A DNA stretch of 64,000 nt from Bog-473 sp963764305 (GTDB lineage: Bacteria; Actinomycetota; Acidimicrobiia; Acidimicrobiales; RAAP-2). Every line of letters starts with the position of its first letter. The first letter of the stretch is position 1. The position numbers and the translations under genes are program-made. The notes under the pieces were generated by a model that was not told the DNA's origin, ran no database searches, and saw nothing but the letters and a program-made list of their open reading frames with translations. Positions 45,456 through 53,810 of the stretch are shown piece after piece. The stretch covers positions 558,001-622,000 of the forward strand of contig CAVXSD010000006.1 in NCBI GenBank assembly GCA_963764305.1, given 5' to 3'.

Positions 45456-46250
45456 TCAGGCGCCGATGACGACCTGCGCGAACGACACGATGCGGGCAGA
45501 GCCGAGCATGCCCGCAATCGTCTGCTTCTCGTCCCGCACGTAGGCCTGATCGAGGAGCACGCGCTCCTTGAACCAGCCCGTCATGCGCCCTTCGACGATC
45601 TTCTCCATGGCGGCCTCGGGCTTCCCCTCGTTGCGCGAGATCTCCTCCACGGTGGCCCGCTCGGCCGCGACGTCGGCCTCGGGGACCTCGTCACGTCTCA
45701 GATAGGCCGGCTTGGTGAATGCGATGTGCACGGCGATGTCGTGCGCCAGCTCGCCCGTGCCGCCCTCGATCACCACGGCCACGGCGTTGACGCCCCGACC
45801 CGCCTGCTGGTGCAGGTAGGTGTCGAGCAGCTGACCGGGCTCGGCCACCAGGCGGCGAAGCCGTCCCACCGAGATGTTCTCCTTGAGCGTGGCCCGCAGC
45901 CCGTCGATGGCATCGTCGAGGTCGGCCGCGGCATCCTCACCCTTGGCCGCCACCAACGCGGCGAGCTCGTCGGTCAGGGCCACGAACTCCTCGGCCTTGG
46001 CCACGAAGTCGGTCTCGCAGCGCAGCTCGACCACGGCGGCGGCGTTGTCGGCGCGCGCCACGGCCACCGCACCCTCGGATGCCTCGCGGTCGCTCCGCTT
46101 GGCCGCGCCGGACAGGCCCTTCATCCGGAGCAGCTTGGCCGCTTCCTCCAGGTCTCCGCCGCTCTCCTCGAGCGCGTTCCGGCAGTCGAGAATGCCGGCG
46201 CCGGTCATCTGGCGCAGGGTCGACACGTCCTTGGCGGTGTAGCCGGCCAC
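45456..46250 (-). CDS. tsf: Elongation factor Ts
   Basis: EF-Ts recycles EF-Tu from its GDP form. The 264-residue product begins with the UBA-like domain TAKDVSTLRQMTGAGILDCRNAL and has the EF-Tu contact ELRCETDFVAKAEEFVALT. The GTG at 46250, 2 bases after the rpsB stop, is taken as the start; upstream residues in this frame belong to the rpsB tail. The protein is slightly shorter than the E. coli form, as is common in actinobacteria. Confidence 0.95.
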   Translation of the reverse strand: MAGYTAKDVSTLRQMTGAGILDCRNALEESGGDLEEAAKLLRMKGLSGAAKRSDREASEGAVAVARADNAAAVVELRCETDFVAKAEEFVALTDELAALVAAKGEDAAADLDDAIDGLRATLKENISVGRLRRLVAEPGQLLDTYLHQQAGRGVNAVAVVIEGGTGELAHDIAVHIAFTKPAYLRRDEVPEADVAAERATVEEISRNEGKPEAAMEKIVEGRMTGWFKERVLLDQAYVRDEKQTIAGMLGSARIVSFAQVVIGA

Positions 46251-46252
46251 TC

Positions 46253-47107
46253 TCAGGCCACCTCCACCGGCTCCGGGGCCGGAGCGGCTGCGGCGGGCGG
46301 GGCAGGAGGCGCCGCAGGGGCGGTGGCCGATGCAGCGGCCGCCGCGGGCTGCCGGCGGGGTCGCGGCGCCGAGGACGGACCGCTCTCCTCGGGGGCCGGA
46401 GGCGCGATCTTGCGCCGGTGCTCGGCGATGAAGCGTCCCTCCACCACGGCGTCGGCGATCACGCGGCACATGAGCGAGCCCGAGCGGATGGCGTCGTCAT
46501 TGCCCGGGATCACGTAGTCGATCACGTCAGGGTCGCAGTTGGTGTCGACGACCGCCACCACCGGGAGCCCGAGCTTGCGGGCCTCGGTGACCGCGATGTG
46601 CTCCTTCTTGGTGTCGATGACGAACACCGCGCTGGGCAGCCGGTCGAGGTCGGCGATGCCGCCGAGGTTGCGGCTCAGCTTCTCGAGCTCACGCGTGTGC
46701 TGCAGCGCCTCGCGCTTGGGCATGCCGTCGAAGTCGCCGGCTGCCTGCATGGTCCGCAGCTCCTGCATGCGCTTCACCCGGCCCGAGACCGTGGCGAAGT
46801 TGGTCAGCATGCCGCCGAGCCAGCGCTGGTTGACGTAGGGCATGCCGCAGGCCTCGGCGTACTCGGCCACGGGTCCCTGAGTCTGCTTCTTCGTCCCCAC
46901 GAACAGAATCGTGCCGCCGTCGGCGACGAGATCGCGCACGAAGGAGTACGAGGCCTCGACGCCGGTCAGCGTCTTGCGCAGGTCGATGAGATAGATCCCG
47001 TTGCGCTCACCAAGAATGAAGCGCTTCATCTTCGGGTTCCATCGGCGCGTCTGGTGGCCGAAATGGACCCCGGCTTCCAGAAGCTGTCGCATGGAGACGA
47101 CGGCCAT
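46253..47107 (-). CDS. rpsB: 30S ribosomal protein S2
   Basis: S2 joins the back of the small subunit late in assembly. The 284-residue protein shows MRQLLEAGVHFGHQTRRWNP, VDTNCDPDVIDYVIPGNDDA and TNFATVSGRVKRM. The last ~45 residues are an Ala/Pro-rich tail beyond the conserved domain. GGAGGAAC lies 8 bases before the ATG at 47107. The 120-base leader has a short hairpin. rpsB and tsf are nearly contiguous and certainly form an operon. Confidence 0.96.
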   Translation of the reverse strand: MAVVSMRQLLEAGVHFGHQTRRWNPKMKRFILGERNGIYLIDLRKTLTGVEASYSFVRDLVADGGTILFVGTKKQTQGPVAEYAEACGMPYVNQRWLGGMLTNFATVSGRVKRMQELRTMQAAGDFDGMPKREALQHTRELEKLSRNLGGIADLDRLPSAVFVIDTKKEHIAVTEARKLGLPVVAVVDTNCDPDVIDYVIPGNDDAIRSGSLMCRVIADAVVEGRFIAEHRRKIAPPAPEESGPSSAPRPRRQPAAAAASATAPAAPPAPPAAAAPAPEPVEVA

Positions 47108-47202
47108 AGAGATGTTCCTCCAGTCGGTTGCTCCCCTGGCGCAGCGCCGCGCGGTGGCGGCGACCGTGGAACGCGCGCAGGTGATGTCGGTCGGTGTAGC
47201 CA

Positions 47203-47231
47203 CCCACCCTCTGGTGGGCCGAATCATGCTA
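47203..47231 (-). promoter_or_regulatory. Leader hairpin and candidate -10 box for rpsB-tsf
   Basis: On the minus strand TAGCAT (47231-47226) could be a -10 box; transcription would begin about 110 bases before rpsB. A 6-bp stem (CCCACC, 4-base loop, GGTGGG; 47203-47218) follows at once. S2 leaders are often autoregulated, but no conserved fold was recognised. No convincing -35 was seen. Confidence 0.3.
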
Positions 47232-47262
47232 GCCGCTCAGCGGGCCTCCGGGGCCCGAAGGC

Positions 47263-48123
47263 TCAGGCTCTGGGGTGAGTCTCGCCATAGACGGCGCGTA
47301 GGCGCTCCTTGCTGACGTGCGTGTACACCTGCGTGGTGGCCAGGCTGGCGTGGCCGAGGAGCTCCTGGACGACCCGCAGATCGGCGCCGCCGTCGAGCAG
47401 GTGGGTGGCGTAGGTGTGACGCAGGGCGTGCGGGTGGGTCGGCGAGGCGGAGCGCCGGTCGAGGATGCGGCGCACGTCGCGCGGGCCCAGGCGGGCGCCG
47501 CGGCGGTTCACGAAGGCGGCCTCCGGCGGCCCCTCCATGTCGTCCCGCCCCTCGTGCAGCCACGTCCCGAGCGCGGCGACCGCGGCGTCGTGCACCGGCA
47601 CCCGGCGCTGCTTGCCCCCCTTGCCGAGCACGGTGACGGTCCGCCCCCGCAGGTCGATGTCACCCCGGTCGAGGCCGCAGAGCTCCGATACGCGCAGCCC
47701 GGCCGCGTAGAGGAGCTCCAGGACGGCCAGGTCGCGCCGGTCCAGCGCGGTCCCGGCCGGCACGTCGAGGAGCGAGCCGACCTCCGCGCTCGAGAGCACA
47801 CGGGGCAGGCGCCCACCGCCGGACGGGGCCCGCAGCGAGCGGGCCGGGTCGGAGCCGAGGTGACCCTGCCGGACCTGCCAGGAGAAGTAGCAGCGCAGCG
47901 CAGCCGCCTTGCGGGCGATGGTGGCCCGGGCGAGCTTCCGGGTCCCGAGCGACGCCAGGTAGCGGCGCAGGTGCAGGCGCTCCACGCCCCCGGGGCTCCC
48001 GATGTCGCTGCGGGACATCCACTCCGCGAAGGCCCTGACGTCGCCGACATAGGCCTGCCGGGTCGCGGCGGCGCGGCCGCCCAGCCAGGCGGAAAATCCC
48101 GGCAGATCCCAGCCGTCCGACAC
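47263..48123 (-). CDS. xerC: Tyrosine recombinase XerC
   Basis: XerC works with XerD at dif sites to resolve chromosome dimers. The 286-residue protein has the N-terminal core-binding domain (about 1-95) and the catalytic domain with the first arginine in AAGLRVSELCGL, the HxxR box in HALRHTYATHLL, the second histidine in LLGHASLATTQ and the nucleophile tyrosine in VYTHVSKERL. The position next to rpsB is common in actinobacteria and argues for the housekeeping XerC rather than a mobile integrase. The GTG start has TACCGT 7 bases upstream and no Shine-Dalgarno. Confidence 0.9.
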   Translation of the reverse strand: MSDGWDLPGFSAWLGGRAAATRQAYVGDVRAFAEWMSRSDIGSPGGVERLHLRRYLASLGTRKLARATIARKAAALRCYFSWQVRQGHLGSDPARSLRAPSGGGRLPRVLSSAEVGSLLDVPAGTALDRRDLAVLELLYAAGLRVSELCGLDRGDIDLRGRTVTVLGKGGKQRRVPVHDAAVAALGTWLHEGRDDMEGPPEAAFVNRRGARLGPRDVRRILDRRSASPTHPHALRHTYATHLLDGGADLRVVQELLGHASLATTQVYTHVSKERLRAVYGETHPRA

Positions 48124-48130
48124 GAGGGCA

Positions 48131-48136
48131 ACGGTA
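48131..48136 (-). promoter_or_regulatory. Candidate -10 box for a leaderless xerC mRNA
   Basis: TACCGT on the minus strand ends 7 bases before the GTG start, within the 10-bp palindrome ACGGTACCGT. No clear -35 was found. Confidence 0.3.
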
Positions 48137-48229
48137 CCGTCCCCACGCAGGGGATCCTGGGCACTAACGTCGCCCGGGAACCTTCGGGGGGTCCGCTTGG
48201 TTCGCTGAAATGGGTGAAATGGAGGACCG

Positions 48230-49891
48230 ATGGTCTCGAGGTTCGATCGTCGTCAGGTGCTGTTGGGAGGTGCAGCGGCGGCGGCGGGTGTCGCTGGGGC
48301 AGGCGCGCTCGGCTCGGGGCTCGACGGCATCGCGGGCGCCACGACCAACGGCCCGGGGCGCAACGGGGTGTCCACCAAGACCCCCAAGAAGGGCGGCTCG
48401 CTGGTCTTCGGCGTGGACGCCGAGGAGTCGGGCTTCGACCCGACCCAGGCCCGCTTCGACGAGGTGGGCGTCATGTACGCCCGCACCGTGTTCGACCCCC
48501 TCACCATCATCACGGCCAGTGGCGACTGGGCCCCCTACCTGGCCCAGTCCGTCGTCCCGAACGCCTCCTACACCTCCTGGACGATCACGCTCCGTCCCAA
48601 CCTGGTGTTCCACGACAATACGCCGTGCAACGGCGCCGCCCTGACGACCAACCTCCAGGCCCAGTCGAAGTCGCTCCTGACCGGGATCATCCTCAACCCG
48701 ACGCTGGTCTCCATCACCCAGACCGGCCCCCTCGCCACCACGATCACGTTCAAGGAGCCCTGGGTGCCGTTCCCGTTCTACCTGGCGGGCGGCATCGGCG
48801 GCCAGATCGCCTACGTGGTGGCACCGGCCATGCTGGCCAACCCCAACGGGACGTCGCACCCCGTCGGCACCGGACCCTTTATCTTCAAGGAGTGGGTCCC
48901 CAACAGCCACTTCACCGCCACCGCCAACCCGAACTACTGGCGCAAGGGCCTGCCGTACCTTTCGCAGATCACCTACAAGCCCATCCCCGACGAGTCGGCG
49001 CGCGCCGAGGCGCTCAAGTCGGGCACCATCGACCTGATGATCACCGACACGCCGCAGATCATCTCGCAGTTCCGGGGCAACAAGAGCTACTCCTACATCG
49101 ACGACAGCACGCACGTCGCCGGTGAGCCCGACATGTTCTGCGTCCAGCTCAACTGCCTGGCCAAGCCGTTCAGCGACCCCAACGTGCGGCTGGCGGCGGC
49201 GAAGGCGATCAACCGGAACCAATACGCCAGGGTCATCGACGAGGGCGTCCTGCCGGTGAGCAACGGGCTCTTCGTGCCGGGCTCGCCCTACTACTCGCCC
49301 ACCAAGTACCCGGCCTACAACCCGAGCCAGGCGGCGAAGCTCGTGAAGCAGGCCGCCAAGACCAACGGCGGGCCCATCTCGTTCTCGTACGGCTCGACCA
49401 ACTCGCCGGCGGCCATCCGGTCCGCCCAGTACCTGCAGCAGGCGTGGCAGTCGGTGGGCTTCCAGGTCAAGACCAACATCGTGCAGCAGAACGACACCAT
49501 CAACAACGCCCTGGCCGGCAAGTACCAGGCCCTGGGCTGGCGGCAATTCGGGGCGGTCGACCCCGACCTCAACTACATCTTCTGGAGCACGACCACCGTG
49601 AGCGCGGGATCGCTGTCCATCAACATGGCCCGCAACGCCGACCCGACCATCGAGAAATCGCTCCTGACCGGTCGGGCCAGCACCGACAAGGCAATTCGCG
49701 AAGCCTCGTACAAGACGGTGAACAAGCGCCTGGCGCTGGACCTGCCCTACCTGTGGACCGACCGGGCGGTCTGGGCGGTCATCGGCGACCCCACGGTGCA
49801 GAACTTCAACAACCCCACCACGCCACAGGGTGCGCCCGCGTACGGCATGATCGGGGGCTCCATCTGGCCGACCCAGATCTGGATCAGCTGA
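48230..49891 (+). CDS. Family 5 solute-binding protein (peptide ABC-type), orphan
   Basis: This 553-residue extracytoplasmic binding protein is of the DppA/OppA type. The N-terminus has basic residues (SRFDRRQVLLGG) and then a small-residue hydrophobic stretch, like a Tat signal. The mature part shows GSLVFGVDAEESGFDPTQ and the later WRKGLPYLSQITYKPIPDES region. No permease or ATPase gene accompanies it, so it may serve a transporter encoded elsewhere, or act as the sensory protein for the kinase that follows. A response regulator begins 11 bases downstream on the same strand. Confidence 0.88.
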   Translation: MVSRFDRRQVLLGGAAAAAGVAGAGALGSGLDGIAGATTNGPGRNGVSTKTPKKGGSLVFGVDAEESGFDPTQARFDEVGVMYARTVFDPLTIITASGDWAPYLAQSVVPNASYTSWTITLRPNLVFHDNTPCNGAALTTNLQAQSKSLLTGIILNPTLVSITQTGPLATTITFKEPWVPFPFYLAGGIGGQIAYVVAPAMLANPNGTSHPVGTGPFIFKEWVPNSHFTATANPNYWRKGLPYLSQITYKPIPDESARAEALKSGTIDLMITDTPQIISQFRGNKSYSYIDDSTHVAGEPDMFCVQLNCLAKPFSDPNVRLAAAKAINRNQYARVIDEGVLPVSNGLFVPGSPYYSPTKYPAYNPSQAAKLVKQAAKTNGGPISFSYGSTNSPAAIRSAQYLQQAWQSVGFQVKTNIVQQNDTINNALAGKYQALGWRQFGAVDPDLNYIFWSTTTVSAGSLSINMARNADPTIEKSLLTGRASTDKAIREASYKTVNKRLALDLPYLWTDRAVWAVIGDPTVQNFNNPTTPQGAPAYGMIGGSIWPTQIWIS

Positions 49892-49902
49892 GCTGGAGGC
49901 TG

Positions 49903-50586
49903 ATGAGCGGACGCATTCTGGTCGTTGAGGACGATGAGCGCATCAGATCCTCCATGCGTCTCGCCCTGGAGGGCGAAGGCTACGAGGTAAGGGACGCTGC
50001 CAGCGGCGAAGAGGGCCTCGACATGTTCGCCGAGGCGCCGCCCGACGTCGCGCTCATCGACCTCATGCTGCCGGGCATGGACGGCTTCGAGTGCTGCCGG
50101 GCGCTGCGGCGCAGCAGCGCGGTGCCGATCATCATCGTGACGGCGCGCTCGGACACACATGACGTCGTGGCCGGGCTGGAGGCCGGCGCCGATGACTACG
50201 TCACCAAGCCGTTCGTGGCCAAGGAGCTGGCGGCCCGCATCCGTGCCCTGTTGCGCCGGGCCCGGCCCGCCGAGGAGGAGCCGGGCGCGCTCACCTTCGG
50301 CGACCTCCAGCTCCTGCCCGAGCAAGGCGTGCTCCGGCGGGTCAACGGGGACGAGGTGCACTGCACCCGGACCGAGTTCCGCCTGCTCTGCGAACTGGCG
50401 GCCAGCCCCAACAAGGTGTTGAGCCGCGAGCAGCTGCTCGACCGGGTCTGGGGGTACGACTACTTCGGCGACGGGCGCCTGGTCGACGTCCACATCCGGC
50501 GCTTGCGCACCAAGGTCGAGGTGGATCCCGCGGTGCCCCAGCACATACTCACCGTGAGGGGCATGGGCTACAAGCTGGTGCCCTGA
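49903..50586 (+). CDS. OmpR-family response regulator, MtrA-like
   Basis: This is a 227-residue regulator. The receiver has the acidic residues E9, D10 and D11, phospho-acceptor D53 in LIDLMLPGMDG and the lysine in VTKPFVAKEL. The winged-helix domain has CTRTEFRLLCELAASPNKVLSREQLLDRVWGYDYFGDGRLVDVHIRR in segments typical of the MtrA/RegX group. GGAGG lies 5 bases before the ATG. The partner kinase starts 1 base after the stop, and a GerMN lipoprotein follows, as in the mtrA-mtrB-lpqB cassette of actinobacteria. Orthology is inferred from order and sequence type. Confidence 0.9.
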   Translation: MSGRILVVEDDERIRSSMRLALEGEGYEVRDAASGEEGLDMFAEAPPDVALIDLMLPGMDGFECCRALRRSSAVPIIIVTARSDTHDVVAGLEAGADDYVTKPFVAKELAARIRALLRRARPAEEEPGALTFGDLQLLPEQGVLRRVNGDEVHCTRTEFRLLCELAASPNKVLSREQLLDRVWGYDYFGDGRLVDVHIRRLRTKVEVDPAVPQHILTVRGMGYKLVP

Positions 50587-50587
50587 C

Positions 50588-52006
50588 GTGAAGCTGGGCA
50601 TCGGCGCCCGCATCACGGCCGTCTTCGGTCTCGGGGCGCTGATCCTCTCCATCCTCATGGGCGGCCTGTCGTACTTCACCGTGCGCCACTTCCTCGTGGC
50701 CGGCCGGGAGTCGGCGGCCCTGCACCAGGCCTTCAACAACGCCGTGCTGGTGCGCAGCTCGCTTCAGTTGGGCAACAAGCAGTACGTCTCCCTCCTGGCC
50801 AACATCGACGCCGGGTCCGACGCCCACTCCGTGCTCTACCACCGCGCCAAGGCGTACGAATCGTCGCTCTCGGTCAGTGCGTCCATCCCGGTGCAGCTGC
50901 GGAGGGACGTCCTGACCGGCGCGGCCGCCACCCAGACCTACCGGACCCCGCAGGGCACGGCAGAGATCGGCGTCGGCGTCCCCATCCCCTCCGTGCATGC
51001 CTTCTACTTCGAGGTCTTCGATCTCTCCGACCTCGATCACACGCTGCGGGTTCTCGGGCTGACCCTCTTCGGCGCCGGCGTGGTCACCACCATCCTGGGC
51101 ACTGCACTCGGCCGCTTCGCCAGCGTGCGTTCGCTGCGCCCGCTGGCCGACGTGTCCCGGGCGGCGGGCGCCATCGCCGGAGGCGAGCTCGACACCCGGC
51201 TCGACGCCGACGCCGCCGACCCCGACCTCGAGGGCCTGACCCACTCGTTCAACGCCATGGTCGACCAGCTGCAGGAGCGCATCGAACACGAGGCGCGCTT
51301 CAACTCCGACGTCAGCCACGAGCTGCGGTCACCGCTGACGACGCTGGCCGCCGCGATGGAGGTGCTCGAGGCCGACCGCGACCGGCTCCCCCCGCGCTCC
51401 CAGCGGGCCCTCCAACTCTTGAGCGACGACCTGCGGCGCTTCCAACGCATGGTCGGGGACCTGCTCGAGATGTCGCGGGCCGACGCCGGGTCGGTCGACG
51501 TCTTCCTCGAAGAGGTCAACGTCTCCGAGCTCGTGCAACGCTCCGTCGAGACGGGGTTCGGGCACATGGTCCCCCAGGGAACCGGGGGTCCCCCGCCCGT
51601 GCACGTCGACCCGGCCGTACAGACGTGGCGGGTGGGCGTGGACAAGCGCCGCTTCGAGCGGGTCATGGTCAACCTGATGGAGAACGCCGCTCATTACGGG
51701 GGCGGCGTGACGGAGATCGCGGTGGGCCCGGGCGCCGACACGACCGTCGACGTGACCGTCGACGACGACGGGCCGGGCATCGACCCCCTGGAGCGCATGA
51801 AGATCTTCGAGCGCTTCTACCGGGGCTCGGCATCAGGACGGCGCGGCACGGGAACCGGGACGGGATTGGGCCTGGCCCTCGTCGCCGAGCACATGCGGGT
51901 GATGCGGGGCGCGGTCAGGGTGGAGTCCTCCCCGGCGGGTGGTGGCCGCTTCGTCCTCACCCTGCCGGTCCAGCCCGACGGTGACGAGCCGGGCGGTGAG
52001 GAGTGA
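50588..52006 (+). CDS. Sensor histidine kinase, MtrB-like
   Basis: This 472-residue kinase has one helix near the N-terminus (VFGLGALILSILMGGLSYF), an extracytoplasmic domain of about 120 residues, a second helix (LFGAGVVTTILGTALG) and a HAMP domain. The phospho-accepting histidine is in SDVSHELRSPLTTLAAAM. The ATPase domain shows NLMENAAHYGGG, DDDGPGIDPLERMKIFERF and GTGTGLGLALVAEHM. The start is a GTG. The stop overlaps the lipoprotein gene (GTGA), so the kinase and lipoprotein are made together. Confidence 0.9.
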   Translation: MKLGIGARITAVFGLGALILSILMGGLSYFTVRHFLVAGRESAALHQAFNNAVLVRSSLQLGNKQYVSLLANIDAGSDAHSVLYHRAKAYESSLSVSASIPVQLRRDVLTGAAATQTYRTPQGTAEIGVGVPIPSVHAFYFEVFDLSDLDHTLRVLGLTLFGAGVVTTILGTALGRFASVRSLRPLADVSRAAGAIAGGELDTRLDADAADPDLEGLTHSFNAMVDQLQERIEHEARFNSDVSHELRSPLTTLAAAMEVLEADRDRLPPRSQRALQLLSDDLRRFQRMVGDLLEMSRADAGSVDVFLEEVNVSELVQRSVETGFGHMVPQGTGGPPPVHVDPAVQTWRVGVDKRRFERVMVNLMENAAHYGGGVTEIAVGPGADTTVDVTVDDDGPGIDPLERMKIFERFYRGSASGRRGTGTGTGLGLALVAEHMRVMRGAVRVESSPAGGGRFVLTLPVQPDGDEPGGEE

Positions 52007-52590
52007 GGCGCCGCGTCGCCGCACTGGGGCTGCTCCTCGTGGCGTTCCTCGCCGCGGGCTGCGCCATCCCGACGCAGGGCGCGCCCAGCACCATGGCGCC
52101 CTCGAAGGTGCCGTTCAACCTGCTGAATCCGCATCTGCCCACCACCACCACCACGCAGCCGAAACCATCGTCCCTCGTGCCCGTCAAGGTGTTCTTCCTC
52201 AACTCGGCCAATCAGCTTGTGCCGGTACAACGCGTCGTCGCCGCGCCGGCGCCGCTGACGGCGATCATCACCTCCATGCTGGCCGGTCCCGAGGTGGCCG
52301 AGACCCGTCAGGGGATCTCCACCGCCATCCCGAGCGACGTGGCGCTGATCTCCGCGACGTCGCAGGGGAACATCGTCACCGTGAACATGAACGGTGCCTT
52401 CGGCCAGATCACCGGCAACAGCATCGAGCTGGCGGTGGCCCAGATCGTCTCCACCATCGCCAACGAGAGTGGATTTACCACCGGTGTCGTCTTCGAGATC
52501 GACGGCCAGCGCACGAGCGTCCCGATCGCCAACGGCTCGCAGGTCACCGACCCCGTCTACCTCGTCGAGTTCCTCCCCGTGGCGCCCTGA
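52003..52590 (+). CDS. GerMN-domain lipoprotein, LpqB-like partner of the two-component system
   Basis: This 195-residue exported lipoprotein has the signal MRRRVAALGLLLVAFLAAGC with the lipid-modified cysteine at residue 20. After a Thr/Pro-rich spacer it has one GerMN domain (VPVKVFFLNSANQLVPVQR to VEFLPVAP), as found in LpqB and the spore protein GerM. LpqB in mycobacteria modulates MtrB; this protein is much shorter because it lacks the beta-propeller part. Its link to the kinase is inferred from the overlap and gene order. Confidence 0.88.
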   Translation: MRRRVAALGLLLVAFLAAGCAIPTQGAPSTMAPSKVPFNLLNPHLPTTTTTQPKPSSLVPVKVFFLNSANQLVPVQRVVAAPAPLTAIITSMLAGPEVAETRQGISTAIPSDVALISATSQGNIVTVNMNGAFGQITGNSIELAVAQIVSTIANESGFTTGVVFEIDGQRTSVPIANGSQVTDPVYLVEFLPVAP

Positions 52591-52611
52591 GCGGGGGCCC
52601 GCCCGATCAGG

Positions 52612-53001
52612 TCAGCCGGCATCCTCGACCTGGCGGCGCCACGCCAGCTTGGGCGCGCCCGACCACAGGTGCTCGAGGTCGTAGTACTCGCGGGTCTCCT
52701 GCAGGAAGACGTGCGCGATGAAGTCGCCGTAGTCCATCAGCACCCACGTCGCATCTTGCAGGCCCTCGATCCGGACGGGCGTGATTCCGTGCGATTCCTT
52801 GACGCCACGCTCGATCTCTTCGACCAGCGTGCGCACGTGGCGCGTGTTCTGCGCGCTGGTGATGACGAAGGCGTCGACCACGCCGAACAGCTCGGCCATC
52901 CCGAGCACCACCGTGTCGCGCCCGAGCCTGGCGTCGGCCGACTCGGCGGCGATGGCCGCAGCCGGCGGGAGCTGGACCTGCACGTCCAACCCTGGCGTCA
53001 A
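52612..53001 (-). CDS. rsfS: Ribosomal silencing factor RsfS
   Basis: RsfS binds L14 and blocks joining of the ribosomal subunits in starvation. The ~129-residue product has the family core LGRDTVVLGMAELFGVVDAFVITSAQNTRHV in segments, VRIEGLQDATWVLMDYGDFIAHVFLQETREYY and the ending LEHLWSGAPKL. The start is uncertain: a TTG overlapping the stop of the small gene upstream (53001), TTG 52992 or GTG 52983 are all in frame. It is the expected neighbour of nadD. Confidence 0.92.
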   Translation of the reverse strand: MTPGLDVQVQLPPAAAIAAESADARLGRDTVVLGMAELFGVVDAFVITSAQNTRHVRTLVEEIERGVKESHGITPVRIEGLQDATWVLMDYGDFIAHVFLQETREYYDLEHLWSGAPKLAWRRQVEDAG

Positions 53002-53201
53002 TGGAGCAACTCCAGGATCGCGACGGTCAGCCCGAACGAGGCGACGAGGACCGAGCACCCGGCGATGGCCCAGTGCCGGCGCGAGCGGCGGGCCAGCTTC
53101 TGCTCGGCCCGGCGGTCGGCCCGGCGCCGCACCTGAGCCGGGAGCGCGCCCACGCGGGGACTTTCCGACAGCTCCGTCCACCCGGCCGGCATGGTGCTCA
53201 T
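52998..53201 (-). CDS. Small membrane protein between nadD and rsfS
   Basis: This 67-residue protein starts at an ATG directly after the nadD stop. Residues ~20-45 are strongly basic (VRRRADRRAEQKLARRSRRH) and residues ~46-66 form one hydrophobic helix ending at ILELLH. No family is recognised. The tight packing (no gap on the left, 4-base overlap with rsfS on the right) supports a real gene. A small basic membrane protein could be topologically N-in. Confidence 0.65.
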   Translation of the reverse strand: MSTMPAGWTELSESPRVGALPAQVRRRADRRAEQKLARRSRRHWAIAGCSVLVASFGLTVAILELLH

Positions 53202-53810
53202 TCAAGGCACAGCGTACAGAGTGCGGCGGCGGATGCAACGGATGACCGCCTCGGGGACGATGCCGTCGACCGGTCGGCCCGCCGCCAGCAGGTCACGGAC
53301 CTCCGAGCTCGAGACGGGGACCTGGGGGCCGTCGACCCACTCGACCCTCCAGCCGGGCCCGACCGCCGGGGCGGCGCCGGTCGGGCGGGACACGACGGCC
53401 AGGGTCACCAGGCGCTGGAGGTCTTGGTGGCGGTGCCAGGAGTCCAGCTCGGGGACCAGGTCGGCCCCCACGACCAGGAAGAGCTCGACCGGGTCGTCGC
53501 CCGCCCGCTCCAGGACCTCCTCCGCGGTGTCCACCGAGTAGCTGGGGCCGCCCCGTTCGATCTCGAGCCCGCTCGCCTCGGCGCCCGGGATCTCCCCGGC
53601 CAGGGCCTCGGTCAGCGCGAAGCGGTCCGCCGCGGGCGAGATCCGGCGCTGCCCCGACTTCTGCCACGGATCGTTGGCGACGACGAGGAGGAGGCGGTCG
53701 AGCCCGAGCCGTTCGGTGACGGCGCGCGCCGCCGCGAGATGGCCGGCGTGCGGCGGGTCGAACGTGCCGCCGAAGATCCCTATCCGGGTGGGAGCGTCAG
53801 GTGCCGGCAA
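53202..53810 (-). CDS. nadD: Nicotinate-nucleotide adenylyltransferase
   Basis: NadD adenylates nicotinate mononucleotide in NAD synthesis. The 202-residue protein has RIGIFGGTFDPPHAGHLAAA near the start and the ISSSEVR-like element VPVSSSEVRDLLAAGRPV before the end, with YSVDTAEEVL in the middle. It begins with a TTG that lies inside the last codons of the oxidoreductase gene (14-base overlap). The gene order nadD-rsfS is widely conserved. Confidence 0.94.
   Translation of the reverse strand: MPAPDAPTRIGIFGGTFDPPHAGHLAAARAVTERLGLDRLLLVVANDPWQKSGQRRISPAADRFALTEALAGEIPGAEASGLEIERGGPSYSVDTAEEVLERAGDDPVELFLVVGADLVPELDSWHRHQDLQRLVTLAVVSRPTGAAPAVGPGWRVEWVDGPQVPVSSSEVRDLLAAGRPVDGIVPEAVIRCIRRRTLYAVP

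Noticed and set aside
47263..48123. XerC as a phage or genomic-island integrase
   Set aside because: It has the short XerC form, sits beside rpsB as in many actinobacteria, and no attachment repeats or phage genes are near.
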